From Neoactinobaculum massilliense (GTDB lineage Bacteria > Actinomycetota > Actinomycetes > Actinomycetales > Actinomycetaceae), in NCBI RefSeq assembly GCF_900604955.1, contig NZ_UWPE01000001.1, forward strand, positions 1,364,001-1,428,000: a stretch of DNA of 64,000 nucleotides. The letters are read 5' to 3'. The notes beneath the pieces are model-generated. The model made no database searches, was not told where the DNA came from, and worked only from the letters and a program-made list of their open reading frames with translations. The position numbers and the translations under genes are program-made. Of the stretch, positions 25,418 through 34,854 are shown one piece after another. How positions within the stretch are numbered: the stretch's first letter is position 1; each line of letters opens with the position of its first letter.

Positions 25418-25840
25418 ATGAAAATCCGCGCTAGCATCCTCTTTGCTATCCCATTGTTGGCATTTTCCGCCTGCTCACCCGAGGCGGCACCACAGCCAAC
25501 ACCATCCCCAACACCGACCACATCCACGTATCAAATGGCGGTGCACCACTGCGATTGGCCCCAAGGGGTCGAGGTTGTGGATGACGGCGCGGGCCTTCTC
25601 ATCGACGGAGAATCCGATTCACAGAGTTTTCGGCACGAATCCGGTGACGAACCCGAAGCCGCTTCCATTGAGGACATCGCTTGCCTGCTGAGCAAACTTG
25701 ATACGCCCGACACCGTTGCTTCCCGGATGGACTCGACGAGAGCTCTCGACGGAACACAGACCGCTACATGGGACGGCAACACGGCCACATGGACATACCA
25801 CCCAGATAACGGTCTCGACATTGTCATTAGCCGCGACTAG
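25418..25840 (+). CDS. Small hypothetical lipoprotein
   Basis: 140 residues. A short lipoprotein signal peptide (MKIRASILFAIPLLAFSAC) has a lipobox ending at about Cys19, then a Pro/Thr-rich linker. The mature part of about 100 residues is acidic and has two further cysteines (HHCDWPQG and DIACLLSKL), which could form a disulfide. No family recognised. Its codon use and A+T content are a little less extreme than the neighbours. Isolated gene. Confidence 0.7.
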   Translation: MKIRASILFAIPLLAFSACSPEAAPQPTPSPTPTTSTYQMAVHHCDWPQGVEVVDDGAGLLIDGESDSQSFRHESGDEPEAASIEDIACLLSKLDTPDTVASRMDSTRALDGTQTATWDGNTATWTYHPDNGLDIVISRD

Positions 25841-25920
25841 ACGGCCAGGCCGACGCGGATGGGAGTGACTCGACAATTACTTCCATCCGCTAGGCCGGCA
25901 TCACGCCACTTGCGAGGTGG

Positions 25921-26090
25921 TTAGTGCCGTTCATGGGTGTATAGAGCACCATCCAAATGCACTAACGGCCTTTAAACCTTGCTGAGCAGGCTAACCAAGA
26001 CTGTAAGCATGCACTTCGATCCGTTGCGTGGTAGTTAGTGCAGTTTGCAGGTGTATAAGACACCAGTCAAATACATCAAAGGTCTTTAAA
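25921..26090. repeat. Two-copy diverged 56-nt direct repeat
   Basis: Copies at 25921-25976 and 26035-26090 align over 56 nt without gaps, with about 41 identities, 114 bp apart. Both start TTAGTGC, contain GGTGTATA then a CACC that can pair with GGTG, and end CTTTAAA. Copy 1 also has a GTTAGTGC / GCACTAAC inverted repeat. They lie in the 400-bp gap between the lipoprotein gene and tRNA-Pro. Similarity continues weakly on the right (copy 1 to about 25999, copy 2 to about 26110). Confidence 0.65.
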
Positions 26091-26191
26091 GCGCCGGCAA
26101 GCCAGACAAGCAGCCAACAGCCAATCAGGCCCGCCGAACTGGGGTGGATCCGATTTCTATTCCCCCGCATTCCCCCAAACGGGGAAACAAG

Positions 26192-26231
26192 AAAACCCGC
26201 AGGCTACCTTTCGCTGGTATCCCGCGGGTTT
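26192..26231 (-). terminator. Rho-independent terminator of tRNA-Pro
   Basis: Read on the minus strand, AAACCCGC pairs with GCGGGTTTT and a short T-run follows, starting 9 nt downstream of the tRNA 3' end. Confidence 0.8.
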
Positions 26232-26240
26232 GTTCTCCAG

Positions 26241-26314
<74 letters not shown>

Positions 26315-26611
26315 GAGCAACCCGTACATTCTATCGGATCAATTCCAAATTCGGGAGTGGCGTGACGTACCTGGCACTAACAGGTATCACGCCGGGCGCT
26401 CCCTGCCACGAGGCGCACCCCAGCAGCATGCCGCGCACGCCGATCGTCGCTCAGCCACTTTCGTTCTGCGCCAGCTTCTGTCCCACACCCATCTATCGCC
26501 ATACGCCGCCTTTCACCCGGCACCATCTTTCGTCCTGTACCCGCCTATCGCCCCGCACCCGCCCATCGTCCTGTACCGTCTCGGGGAACCAAGGTCTACA
26601 GTTGTCTGTGG

Positions 26612-26683
26612 ACATGGGGTGCGCCACGGGGCGCTGAGATCACACCCATGGAACCTGCTCTAGTTCGTACTAGCGAAGGGACG
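26612..26683 (+). promoter_or_regulatory. TPP riboswitch (THI element)
   Basis: Conserved THI-box words are in order: GGGGTGC (26616-26622), GCTGAGAT (26633-26640), ACCC, GAACCTG (26651-26657) and a 3' end GTACTAGCGAAGGGA (26668-26682). The terminal GAAGGGA is also the ribosome-binding site, 7 nt before the thiD-tenA ATG at 26689. Binding of thiamine pyrophosphate would therefore most likely block translation initiation rather than cause termination (inference). The 297 bp between tRNA-Pro and this element (26315-26611) show only pyrimidine-rich sequence with a repeated TCGTCCTGTACC word. Confidence 0.88.
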
Positions 26684-26688
26684 TCCAC

Positions 26689-28248
26689 ATGAGCGACGCA
26701 CATATTCCACGAGTCCTTTCCATCGCGGGCACTGACCCCAGCGGCGGTGCCGGCACGGCCGCTGACATGAAGGCCATTACCTCGGCGGGTGGATTCGGCA
26801 TGACCGTCGTCACCAGCCTGGTGGCACAGAACACCACCGGCGTGCGCACCATTCACACGCCGCCCATTGATTTCCTCAAGCAGCAGCTCGCGGCCGTCAG
26901 TGACGACGTCGAACTGGACGCCGTCAAAACGGGCATGCTCGGAACCTCGGACATTATCAACACGGTCTCCGCCTGGATCAGCACACAAAAACCGGCCATC
27001 CTCGTGGTGGACCCGGTCATGGTGGCCTCCTCCGGTGACCGCCTCATTGACGCGGAAGCCGAAGAAGCCATGCGCCGCTTCTGCCGCCAGGCCACCGTCA
27101 TCACCCCAAATCTCAACGAACTCGCGGTACTACTGGGCGAGGAACCGGCCACCACGGAGGCGGACGCCGTCGAACAGGGGAAACGATGGGCCGCCGCAAA
27201 CGGCACCAGCATCGTGGTGAAAACCGGCCACCTTACGCACACCCGGTGGGCCAGCAATTTCTGGGTCACCCCCGGCGGCCAGGTATTCGAAGCCCGCACC
27301 GGCCGATGCTCCACAAAGAACACGCACGGCACGGGATGCTCGCTAGCCTCCGCGCTCACCGCGCGTCTGGCGGCCGGCAACAGTCCCGAGCAGGCGCTAC
27401 GCTGGGCCACCAACTGGCTTCACGAAGCCATTGCCCATTCTGACGCGCTCCACGTGGGCCACGGACACGGCCCCGTGGACCACTCGCACCGCGCCCGTCG
27501 GCTCGCTCGCGCCGCCGACGCTCATCCATGGGTCCCCGCCGCAGCCGTCCCCACTCGCCTGGAGACGCCCGCGGACCTCCCGCAGGACGCCGCCGCCCCG
27601 CTCCCCCGCTCAGCCCAGCCGGCCGGACCGTGGACCACCGCACTTTGGCGTGCCGCATTCGCCACCTGGGACCGCGTGCGCAGTAACGATTTCGTGCGCG
27701 CACTCATCGCCGGAGACCTCGCCCGGGAGGCATTCGATTTCTATCTCGGCCAGGACGCCCTCTACCTCGTTGACTATTCGCGCGCACTCGCGAGCGTCGG
27801 GGCCAAGGCGCCCACAACGGCGTCGCAGATATTCTGGTACGAATGCGCCGCGGGCGGGCTCACCACCGAACGGCAACTTCACGAGGGCTGGCTCGGAGAC
27901 CATATTCCCCGCGTGGAGGGCCCGGTCACGAACTACTACACCTCGTTCCTCCTCGCCTCCGCCGCCGAACCCTACGTGGTGGGTGCAGCCGCCGTGCTGC
28001 CGTGCGCCTGGCTGTATGCCGAAACCGGCGCGGAGGTGCCCTCGGTGGAGCCGGACCATCCTTACGCGGCATGGCTTGACCTCTATCATTCGGATGAATT
28101 TGTGGAACTCACGGCCACGGAGCTGGGGTACGTGGAGGAGGCCTTCGACGCCGCCACACCCACCGACCGCGCCCGGGCGGCACACGCCTTCCTGCAGGCG
28201 TGCCGCCACGAACTTGAGTTCTTCGATCAGGGGATGCGGCTGCTGTGA
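26689..28248 (+). CDS. thiD: Bifunctional HMP-P kinase / TenA family protein (ThiD-TenA fusion)
   Basis: 519 residues in two domains. Residues 1 to about 265 are a ThiD kinase that phosphorylates hydroxymethylpyrimidine and HMP-phosphate: LSIAGTDPSGGAGTAADMK, AVKTGMLG, and the anion hole NTHGTGCSLASALTA. After a Pro/Ala-rich linker, residues from about 300 onward are TenA-like, with the LPCAWLYAETG motif and Cys439 as the predicted catalytic cysteine. TenA releases HMP from degraded thiamine (aminopyrimidine aminohydrolase). The fusion resembles fungal Thi20 and some actinobacterial enzymes and couples salvage to phosphorylation. First gene of the TPP-controlled operon. Confidence 0.92.
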   Translation: MSDAHIPRVLSIAGTDPSGGAGTAADMKAITSAGGFGMTVVTSLVAQNTTGVRTIHTPPIDFLKQQLAAVSDDVELDAVKTGMLGTSDIINTVSAWISTQKPAILVVDPVMVASSGDRLIDAEAEEAMRRFCRQATVITPNLNELAVLLGEEPATTEADAVEQGKRWAAANGTSIVVKTGHLTHTRWASNFWVTPGGQVFEARTGRCSTKNTHGTGCSLASALTARLAAGNSPEQALRWATNWLHEAIAHSDALHVGHGHGPVDHSHRARRLARAADAHPWVPAAAVPTRLETPADLPQDAAAPLPRSAQPAGPWTTALWRAAFATWDRVRSNDFVRALIAGDLAREAFDFYLGQDALYLVDYSRALASVGAKAPTTASQIFWYECAAGGLTTERQLHEGWLGDHIPRVEGPVTNYYTSFLLASAAEPYVVGAAAVLPCAWLYAETGAEVPSVEPDHPYAAWLDLYHSDEFVELTATELGYVEEAFDAATPTDRARAAHAFLQACRHELEFFDQGMRLL

Positions 28249-29750
28249 GAAAAACGCACCGTGCCACCGGCGCTCACTTACCTCGTCGGCTGCGGGATAC
28301 GACCGCTATGCCCGCGTCCGCCCTCCCGCCCGCGGGCACTCTCCCTTCCGCAAGCCGCAGTACCCTCCCGCCCGCGGGCCAAAGCGCGCTGCGGGCCGGC
28401 GTCGTCGGAAACTTTGTGGACAACCTGCACATGTTTCTGCCGCTGACCGCCCTTGCCCCGGCGATTGCGGCGCTTGCCGGCCCGGGTGCGTCCGTCATGA
28501 CGGGACCGGCCGTGGTCATTGCGATGATGCTGGGCCGGCCGCTCGGTGCACTGGTGTTCGGCCGGATCAGCGACCGACTGGGCCGCACGCGCGCCACCCG
28601 CGTAGCCATCATCGGGACGGCCTGCTGCGCGCTCCTCATCGCCGTCATCCCCACCTACCACCGCATTGGCGCGCTCGCGGTTTCGGCTGTGCTCCTTGCC
28701 CGTTTCCTCGGCGGAATTTTTATTGCCGGCGAATATTCGGCGGCTATCCCGCTGGCGATGGAGTGGTCACCCCCGCGGCGGCGCGGTTGGATGTCCGGCT
28801 TCATCCTCTCCATGGCGCCGTGGGCGCAGGGCACAATCGCGTTCGCCACCGCGGGCCTCCTCACGCTCATGGGGACGGATGCCTACGTCCGCTACGGCTG
28901 GCGGCTGCTCTTCCTTATCGGCATGGTCTGCTCGCTGGGCATGCTCACCTACTACACGCTCCATGTCTCGGATTCACCGGCTTTCCATCGCCGGAGTTGC
29001 CGCGCCTCCCGCACCGGCCTGTCCGCCCTTCTCACCGGTAGGCATGCCCCCATTTTTTGGCGGGCATTCACGCTCATGACCGGCCTGTGGCTCATGACCG
29101 ACGTCACCGTACTGATCCTCCCCTCACGCCTGGTAACGGACACCGGCCTCACCCAATCCCAATCCGCTTTCACCATGGGCGTGGCGTCGGTGGCACAGGC
29201 GTTATTTATGGCTCTCACGGGTCATCTTTCCTCGCTTACCGGACGACGCCGGCTGCTGGTCGGGTGGGCGGTCCTTGCCGCAATCGCGAGCCCCGTCCTG
29301 TGGCTGGTGATCGTGCGCCCCCAGCAGGTGGGCCCGGCCGCGTGCCTGGCCGCCGCGCTCCAGGTGGTGAGCGTGGCCGCCTACGGCCCGATCGCCGCCT
29401 ACCTCTCCGAGCTGTTCCCCACGGAGGTGCGCTCGCGCGGGTACGGCACGGCCTATTCGTTCTCGCTTGTCCTGCCCGCGCTCTATCCGTTCTACCTTGG
29501 CCCGCTTGAGTCCGCCGTCGGCCATCAGGGGGCGCCGCTACTGCTCCTCATTCTGGCCGCACTCCTGGTGGGGGTGGGCGCCGGGCTTGGTCCGCGCCTC
29601 AGCCGGGAGGACTGGGATTGCGATATCGACGACGTCGCTACGGCCGGTCGTGCGCCGTCCCGCCCCCACGATGAGACAGAAGTATGTGGTGCGGCAGCGA
29701 ATACGGCCAAGCCGGGCACACCCACGGGTAGGACGGAGATGACGCGATGA
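28245..29750 (+). CDS. MFS transporter, probable thiamine-precursor uptake
   Basis: 501 residues, about 12 transmembrane helices. The MFS loop-2/3 motif reads GRPLGALVFGRISDRLGRTRATR, and a second motif RFLGGIFIAGEYSAA resembles the sugar/metabolite:proton symporter branch. The N-terminal 45 residues are a basic, Pro-rich extension, so ATG 28309 is an alternative start. GTG 28245 overlaps the thiD-tenA stop by 4 bp, which ties its expression to thiamine salvage. Because the operon lacks de novo thiC and thiG, import of a pyrimidine or thiazole precursor is the natural guess (inference, not shown by sequence). Confidence 0.82.
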   Translation: MRKTHRATGAHLPRRLRDTTAMPASALPPAGTLPSASRSTLPPAGQSALRAGVVGNFVDNLHMFLPLTALAPAIAALAGPGASVMTGPAVVIAMMLGRPLGALVFGRISDRLGRTRATRVAIIGTACCALLIAVIPTYHRIGALAVSAVLLARFLGGIFIAGEYSAAIPLAMEWSPPRRRGWMSGFILSMAPWAQGTIAFATAGLLTLMGTDAYVRYGWRLLFLIGMVCSLGMLTYYTLHVSDSPAFHRRSCRASRTGLSALLTGRHAPIFWRAFTLMTGLWLMTDVTVLILPSRLVTDTGLTQSQSAFTMGVASVAQALFMALTGHLSSLTGRRRLLVGWAVLAAIASPVLWLVIVRPQQVGPAACLAAALQVVSVAAYGPIAAYLSELFPTEVRSRGYGTAYSFSLVLPALYPFYLGPLESAVGHQGAPLLLLILAALLVGVGAGLGPRLSREDWDCDIDDVATAGRAPSRPHDETEVCGAAANTAKPGTPTGRTEMTR

Positions 29751-29773
29751 CGTAGTGCGACGTTGTTGAGCAG

Positions 29774-30535
29774 GTGCGCGCGCTTCAACCGCTCGTGCAC
29801 TGCATTACGGCCACCGTGTCCATGAATATTGTGGCAAACGGACTGCTCGCGGCCGGGGCCCGCCCCATGATGACCGAAACAGCCAGCGATGCGCCCGCGA
29901 TGGACAGCGCCGCGAGCGCGCTCCTTATCAATCTCGGGACGCTTTCCACCGACGGAACGGCCGGTATTCCACCCACCGTTGCGGCGGCGCGTGGGCGCGG
30001 CATTCCCTGGGTGCTGGATCCAGCCGCGATTGGACTTGGCCCCACCCGAACGGCCCTCGCCAAACGCCTGGTCACGCTCGCCCCGGCCGTGGTCCGAGCG
30101 AACGCCTCAGAGATCCTCTCGCTTGGAGGCCTTGCCCGGGGCGGGCGCGGGGCAGATTCCCTCGCGCGCCCGGAGGAAGCCGGAGAGGAGGCATCTCACC
30201 TCGCCCGCCTCTCCGGCACCGTGGTGGCCTGCTCGGGCCCGCGAGACCTCATCACGGATGGGCGCCATACGGCCGCGGTGGCGGGTGGCACGCCACTACT
30301 GACTCGGGTGACGGGAACGGGGTGTCTCCTCGGCGCCCTCACGGCGGCCTGCGTGAGTGTGGCGCCCGCGTTCGACGCCGCCGTCGCCGCCTCCATGTGG
30401 CTGAAACGCGCGGGCGAGCTCGCGGCCGCGCGAACGGGGAGGCCGGGGTCCTTCGGCGTCGCCCTTTACGATGCGCTGGATGAGGTAGGCGAAAACCCCG
30501 CCCGCTTCCCCGCGCCAGAACAGGAGGAATCATGA
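29774..30535 (+). CDS. thiM: Hydroxyethylthiazole kinase
   Basis: Phosphorylates the salvaged thiazole moiety (HET). The 253-residue ribokinase-like enzyme opens PLVHCITATVSMNIVANGLLAAGARPMM, the family signature, and shows LLINLGTLS, WVLDPAAIG, VRANASEILSLGG and the catalytic anion-hole segment RVTGTGCLLGALTAA. GTG 29774 is the only usable start, because an in-frame stop lies seven codons upstream and the conserved sequence starts at once. No strong SD is visible; translation may depend on coupling. The stop overlaps thiE (ATGA). Confidence 0.93.
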   Translation: MRALQPLVHCITATVSMNIVANGLLAAGARPMMTETASDAPAMDSAASALLINLGTLSTDGTAGIPPTVAAARGRGIPWVLDPAAIGLGPTRTALAKRLVTLAPAVVRANASEILSLGGLARGGRGADSLARPEEAGEEASHLARLSGTVVACSGPRDLITDGRHTAAVAGGTPLLTRVTGTGCLLGALTAACVSVAPAFDAAVAASMWLKRAGELAAARTGRPGSFGVALYDALDEVGENPARFPAPEQEES

Positions 30536-31170
30536 TCGATTGGCGTTGCTACGTCATCACGCGCGGCAGTGGACCGGAGGTAGTGCGGGCGGCTGCCGAC
30601 GCCGCGCAGGCCGGAGCCGGCGTGGTTCAGGTACGCGCAAAAGAACTGGGCACGCGTGATCTCATGGCGTTTGCCAATTCCGTTGCGCGTGCGGTCCACG
30701 CCGCGCACCCCACCACGCGCGTGGTGATCGATGATCGTGCCGACGTCGTGTTCGCCCTCCGCCGCGCGCACTCGCCCATCCACGGCGTTCACCTGGGACA
30801 GGACGACCTGCCCGCCGCGGATGCCCGCGCCATGTTGGGCCCGGACGCCATCATTGGGCTCACCACGGGCACACTGGAGCTGGTGCGGGGTGCCCAGGCC
30901 ATCGCGGACACGATCGACTATGTGGGATGCGGCCCCTTCCGCCCCACCCCCACCAAGGATTCCGGCCGCCTGCCAATCGGTGTGGAGGGATACGGCCCGC
31001 TGGTAGGCGCCACTCGCCTGCCGCTTATCGCCATTGGGGATGTGGAGCCCGGGGATGTTCCCGCGCTCGCCGCCCAGGGCGTGGCCGGTGTGGCTATGGT
31101 GCGTGCCGTTATGCAGGCCGAGGATCCAGCGGCCGTGGTACGTGACGTGCTGGCCGGCTGGCACATGTAA
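30532..31170 (+). CDS. thiE: Thiamine phosphate synthase
   Basis: Condenses HMP-PP with HET-P to give thiamine monophosphate. The 212-residue TIM barrel has the pyrophosphate-binding pattern VVQVRAKEL, VIDDRADVVFA, GVHLGQDDLP, IGLTTGTLEL, DYVGCGPFRPTPTKD and LPLIAIGDVEP. In the usual VRxK site the Arg-Ala-Lys is intact. SD AGGAGGA precedes ATG 30532. It closes the salvage operon; only 8 bp separate its stop from the convergent metallophosphoesterase gene. Confidence 0.95.
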   Translation: MIDWRCYVITRGSGPEVVRAAADAAQAGAGVVQVRAKELGTRDLMAFANSVARAVHAAHPTTRVVIDDRADVVFALRRAHSPIHGVHLGQDDLPAADARAMLGPDAIIGLTTGTLELVRGAQAIADTIDYVGCGPFRPTPTKDSGRLPIGVEGYGPLVGATRLPLIAIGDVEPGDVPALAAQGVAGVAMVRAVMQAEDPAAVVRDVLAGWHM

Positions 31171-31178
31171 GCGCGCCG

Positions 31179-32345
31179 CTACGCGGCCACCACGTTGAGC
31201 AGCACAGCCTCGGGGCGCCGATTAATGCGGATCGGTACGTACGGGGATGTGCCCAGGCCGGCGGATACGGTTACCGCCGCACTGCCCGGCCGGGTGGCCA
31301 GTCCGCCGTCGTAGCGAATGACATCCGCGCGCTCCCCCGCGGGCCACGCAAAGGTGCCGGAAGCAAACTGCCGCGGCAAATCCGAATTCGTGATAATCGC
31401 GCCGTATCCGGGGATACCAAGCTGACCGCCATGCGTGTGGCCGGCGAAGATAAGTTCGCAACCGTCTGCCGCCATCTCGTCTAGCACACGCACGTAGGGG
31501 GCGTGGGTCACGCCCACGCGAAGGTCCGCACCCGCGCGAATACCAATGCCGGCCTGGTTATCGCCGGCACGGCCCGTTTCACGTGAAACAGCCCCGCCGC
31601 AGGCATTCGCATGCTTACCGGCGGCGTCGGCCACGCGTTCGACTCCGCATGCATAGAGCCCCGGATAGGCGTCACGATCAATGTGCGGATCATCCACCCC
31701 AACGCAGTCGATGGTCCAGCCGGCCGCGTGTACGCGCCCCCGAGCATTGTTGAGGTTCAGCCACCCCAGGCCCTCCAGCAGCGCCGTCAGCTCCGCGGTG
31801 GGCAGCGTATCCTGCTGCGCCAACCGCCGCGCTCCCGGACGCGAATCGGACTTTAAGTAGTCAAACGGGTTGCGCGGTCGGGGCGCGAAATAGTCATTCG
31901 AGCCATACACGAACACACCCGGGGTACCCTCGAACGGCGCAAGCGTTCGCGCCAGAATGTCCAGCGCGTCCGGCGCCGCAATGAAATCACCCGTGGCCAC
32001 AATGAGGTCCGGTTCCAGCCGCGCCAGCGACGCCGTCCACGCACTCCGACGCCGATTACGCGCCGTCAGATGCAAGTCCGACAGATGGAGTACGCGCAGC
32101 GGCTGGTGACCGGGGTAGCCCGCCTCGTCGCCGCCCGATTCCTTCCCTTTCGGCTGCTCTCCGGCACGTTGCGCCCGGCGCGGCCACTCCACCGCCACCG
32201 TACGCGACCGCAGTACATAGGCCTCCGCCTCCACCAGCCCCCAGGCCAGCGCTGCGCCACCCATGCACGCACCCGCACCCAGCAGCCGTGTAATACGCGC
32301 GGCCGCCCTACTACCGCTACCTAGCCTCGTCTCGGCGCGGCCCAT
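31179..32345 (-). CDS. Membrane-associated metallophosphoesterase
   Basis: 388 residues. One N-terminal hydrophobic segment (LLGAGACMGGAALAWGLVEA) is followed by a calcineurin-like domain: LHLSDLHLT (metal site 1), VATGDFIA, YGSNDYF (the usual GNHD reads GSND), and GHTHGGQ near the C-terminus. The family includes YkuE/LpxH-like phosphoesterases; the substrate is unknown. Mycobacteria keep an equivalent next to ponA2 and whiB4 (Rv3683), the same order as here. Its ATG shares one base with the stop of the penicillin-binding protein gene (TAATG). Confidence 0.88.
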   Translation of the reverse strand: MGRAETRLGSGSRAAARITRLLGAGACMGGAALAWGLVEAEAYVLRSRTVAVEWPRRAQRAGEQPKGKESGGDEAGYPGHQPLRVLHLSDLHLTARNRRRSAWTASLARLEPDLIVATGDFIAAPDALDILARTLAPFEGTPGVFVYGSNDYFAPRPRNPFDYLKSDSRPGARRLAQQDTLPTAELTALLEGLGWLNLNNARGRVHAAGWTIDCVGVDDPHIDRDAYPGLYACGVERVADAAGKHANACGGAVSRETGRAGDNQAGIGIRAGADLRVGVTHAPYVRVLDEMAADGCELIFAGHTHGGQLGIPGYGAIITNSDLPRQFASGTFAWPAGERADVIRYDGGLATRPGSAAVTVSAGLGTSPYVPIRINRRPEAVLLNVVAA

Positions 32346-34639
32346 TAATCCTTACCGCCACTGTTCGTGTTGCCGTTAGACGCACCATTATTCGCAGCAT
32401 TGCTGTTCCCATTCGTGGTGGTCCCGGCAGTGGCCGCCCCGTTATTCGTGGTGGTGCCGGTGCCGCCCGACGTACCCGTGCCACCCGACGTTCCGGTATC
32501 ACCCGTGGTACCAGTGGTGCCGGTGCCACGCGACGTCGTGCTACTACTGCTCCCCGTGAGGCTTCCCGTGCTGGGAGTGGGGAACGCCTCCGCGGGTTCG
32601 CCGCTCAACGCCTTCGTCATGTAATCGGAGAAGATCTTTGCCGGGAACAGGCCGCCGTACACCTCAGAGTAGCGCTGCCCCTGGATGACAGAGTTGAACA
32701 TGGAGATGTTGCCCTCGGAGTGTCCCTGCCACACGGCGGTGGCCAGCTGCGGGGTGTAGCCGATGAACCAGGCGTGCCAATCATTGTTGGCCGTACCCGT
32801 CTTGCCCGCTACCTGCCGTCCGGATATGGCCGCGTTGGAACCGGTACCGCCGGATTCCACCACTTTCTCCAGCACCTGCGTGACCTGGCGTGCCACATCC
32901 GGCTCCAGTACCTGCTCGCAGGAGGAGGCGCGCTTGGTGAGTACCTTGCCGTTGGCATCCTCGATGGAGGTGTAGCTCTGCGGGTCGCAGCGGGTGCCGT
33001 CGTTGGCTAGCGTGGACACGCCCACGGCCATGGACAGCGGCGTCACGTTATTTGCGCCCAGGATCATAGCCGGCGAGTATGTCCACTCCTTACTATCCCC
33101 GCGCTGCACGCCCATCTTCTGGGCGCCGTTGATGATATTGCACAGGTCCAATTGCTGGGCCATATGGACCGCCATACCGTTGATGGACTTGCGGATGCCG
33201 TCCCATACCGGACGCATGCCACCCGGCTGGGTGAGGTTCGAATATGAATAGGTATCCGCCTCCTGCGGAGCGCACGAAATAGTCCAGGCGGATTTCGGAA
33301 TGGTGGTGTTTGAGGAGTTCACCAGTTCCGAACCGGAATGCCCCTGTTTGATCCACTCCGTGAGCGTGTAGATCTTCCACGAAGATCCGGCCTGGAATCC
33401 CGCGCCGCCGCCCATGGACTGTCCCACATTAAAGTTCACCTGCGTCATGGTGGTGTCCGTGTCATTGGGCACGCCGTACTTGGTGTTCTGGGTCATCGCC
33501 TGGATGTAACCGGTGCCGGGCTGCACCGTGGAAAGCGCCACCTCAATACCGGAGGGATCCTCCACCGGCTGGTACTTGACGATCGAGTCATACGCATCCT
33601 GCTGCTTCTTCGGGTCCAGCGTGGAGTGGATCACCAGGCCGCCGCGGTAGAGCTGGTTGGTGCGATCCTCGCGGCTCTTTCCCCAGGAGTCATCGTTGAG
33701 CAGATCCTTCACCACGTATTCGCAGAAGTAGGCGGAAATACCGGCCGCCCCGCACCCTGCTGTTGCATTAGATACGTGCAGCGTGGACTCGACGGACGTG
33801 GCAATGCCCTGATCGCGCTGTTCCTTCGTGATGTAGCCATTGCGATACATCTCATTGAGCACCGTATTGCGCCGCTTGGTGTTGTTCTCCGGGTGCTTGA
33901 CCGGATCCCACTTGGCCGGCGACTGCGTAATACCCGCGATGGTGGCCGCCTCAAGGTAGCTGAGATCCTTGGCGCTCTTGGAGAAGTAGTGCTGTGCGGC
34001 CGCCTCCACGCCGTATTCGGAGGGACCGAACTGAGCCAGATTGAGGTACCCGGTAAGAATTTCATCCTTCGTCATCGTTTTTTCGACGGCGAAGGCCAGC
34101 CGCGCCTCATTGATCTTGCGGCCGATTGTCTGCTCGGTTGCCTTCTGTACCAGCGCATCATCCCCGGTGATACGCCCCTGCTCCACCAGCGCATTTTTCA
34201 CGTACTGCTGAGTGATGGTGGAGCCGCCGGACGTGCCACCGCCACCGGCAAGATTGGACAGCGCCGCCCCGAGTGTGCCCTGAACATCCAGCCCGTGGTG
34301 CTCATAGAAGCGCCGGTCCTCGATGGACACGGCGGCGTCCTTCATGTACTGCGAAATGTCACTCGATCCCACCACGATGCGGTTCTCCGCGAAGAACCGG
34401 GCAATCTCCGTACCGTCCGAGGCCAGCAGCACGGATTGTTGGGATGGCTCCGTAAAGCCCAGGCTGGAGGGAGCGTCCTGGAACACATCAACGGAATCGG
34501 CCAACGCCGTACCGGTGGTCATGGCGAACGGAAGCATGAGGCCAGCGGTGAGCGCGCCGCCACCGGCAATAGCCAGCACGAGGCTGAGGATCATCATCAG
34601 CAACTGCTTCTTGGTTGCGCGCTTCTCGGTACTCGACAT
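32345..34639 (-). CDS. Class A penicillin-binding protein (transglycosylase/transpeptidase)
   Basis: Polymerises and cross-links peptidoglycan. 764 residues: short cytoplasmic start, one membrane anchor (about 12-36), glycosyltransferase domain with catalytic Glu107 in EDRRFYEHHG and GGSTITQQYVKN, then a transpeptidase domain with S419-x-x-K (GSSWK), SIN, and KTGT. The C-terminus is a Gly/Thr/Ser/Asn low-complexity tail of about 75 residues made of GTG/TSGG-like repeats. Corresponds to PonA2 of mycobacteria by position beside whiB. It lacks a visible PASTA domain, whereas mycobacterial PonA2 has one. Confidence 0.94.
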   Translation of the reverse strand: MSSTEKRATKKQLLMMILSLVLAIAGGGALTAGLMLPFAMTTGTALADSVDVFQDAPSSLGFTEPSQQSVLLASDGTEIARFFAENRIVVGSSDISQYMKDAAVSIEDRRFYEHHGLDVQGTLGAALSNLAGGGGTSGGSTITQQYVKNALVEQGRITGDDALVQKATEQTIGRKINEARLAFAVEKTMTKDEILTGYLNLAQFGPSEYGVEAAAQHYFSKSAKDLSYLEAATIAGITQSPAKWDPVKHPENNTKRRNTVLNEMYRNGYITKEQRDQGIATSVESTLHVSNATAGCGAAGISAYFCEYVVKDLLNDDSWGKSREDRTNQLYRGGLVIHSTLDPKKQQDAYDSIVKYQPVEDPSGIEVALSTVQPGTGYIQAMTQNTKYGVPNDTDTTMTQVNFNVGQSMGGGAGFQAGSSWKIYTLTEWIKQGHSGSELVNSSNTTIPKSAWTISCAPQEADTYSYSNLTQPGGMRPVWDGIRKSINGMAVHMAQQLDLCNIINGAQKMGVQRGDSKEWTYSPAMILGANNVTPLSMAVGVSTLANDGTRCDPQSYTSIEDANGKVLTKRASSCEQVLEPDVARQVTQVLEKVVESGGTGSNAAISGRQVAGKTGTANNDWHAWFIGYTPQLATAVWQGHSEGNISMFNSVIQGQRYSEVYGGLFPAKIFSDYMTKALSGEPAEAFPTPSTGSLTGSSSSTTSRGTGTTGTTGDTGTSGGTGTSGGTGTTTNNGAATAGTTTNGNSNAANNGASNGNTNSGGKD

Positions 34640-34854
34640 ACCTACCAGAATAGAGGTGAAGCCTGGGAAGCGAAGCCGACGTGCCGAGCCTCTCGAGATC
34701 TTATCGTTGCGCTACTCCCCTTTTACGACGACGCCGTGGTGCGTCCCGTTGTGGGCGGCGGTAGCGTGGGAGGAGAGGCGGTGAGCGTAGCAGGCAGCCG
34801 GCGATACTCCCAAAAACATGCCGCAAACCGGGACCTTTCCTTGGCTCAAGCCCG

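Noticed and set aside
26461-26600. CRISPR-like or microsatellite pattern in the pyrimidine-rich stretch before the riboswitch
   Set aside because: Only one 12-mer repeats twice, with irregular spacing and no spacer structure.
31176-31188. GCCGC-TAC-GCGGC as a bidirectional terminator between thiE and the phosphoesterase
   Set aside because: Only 5 bp of stem, partly inside a coding region and without T-runs; too weak to call.
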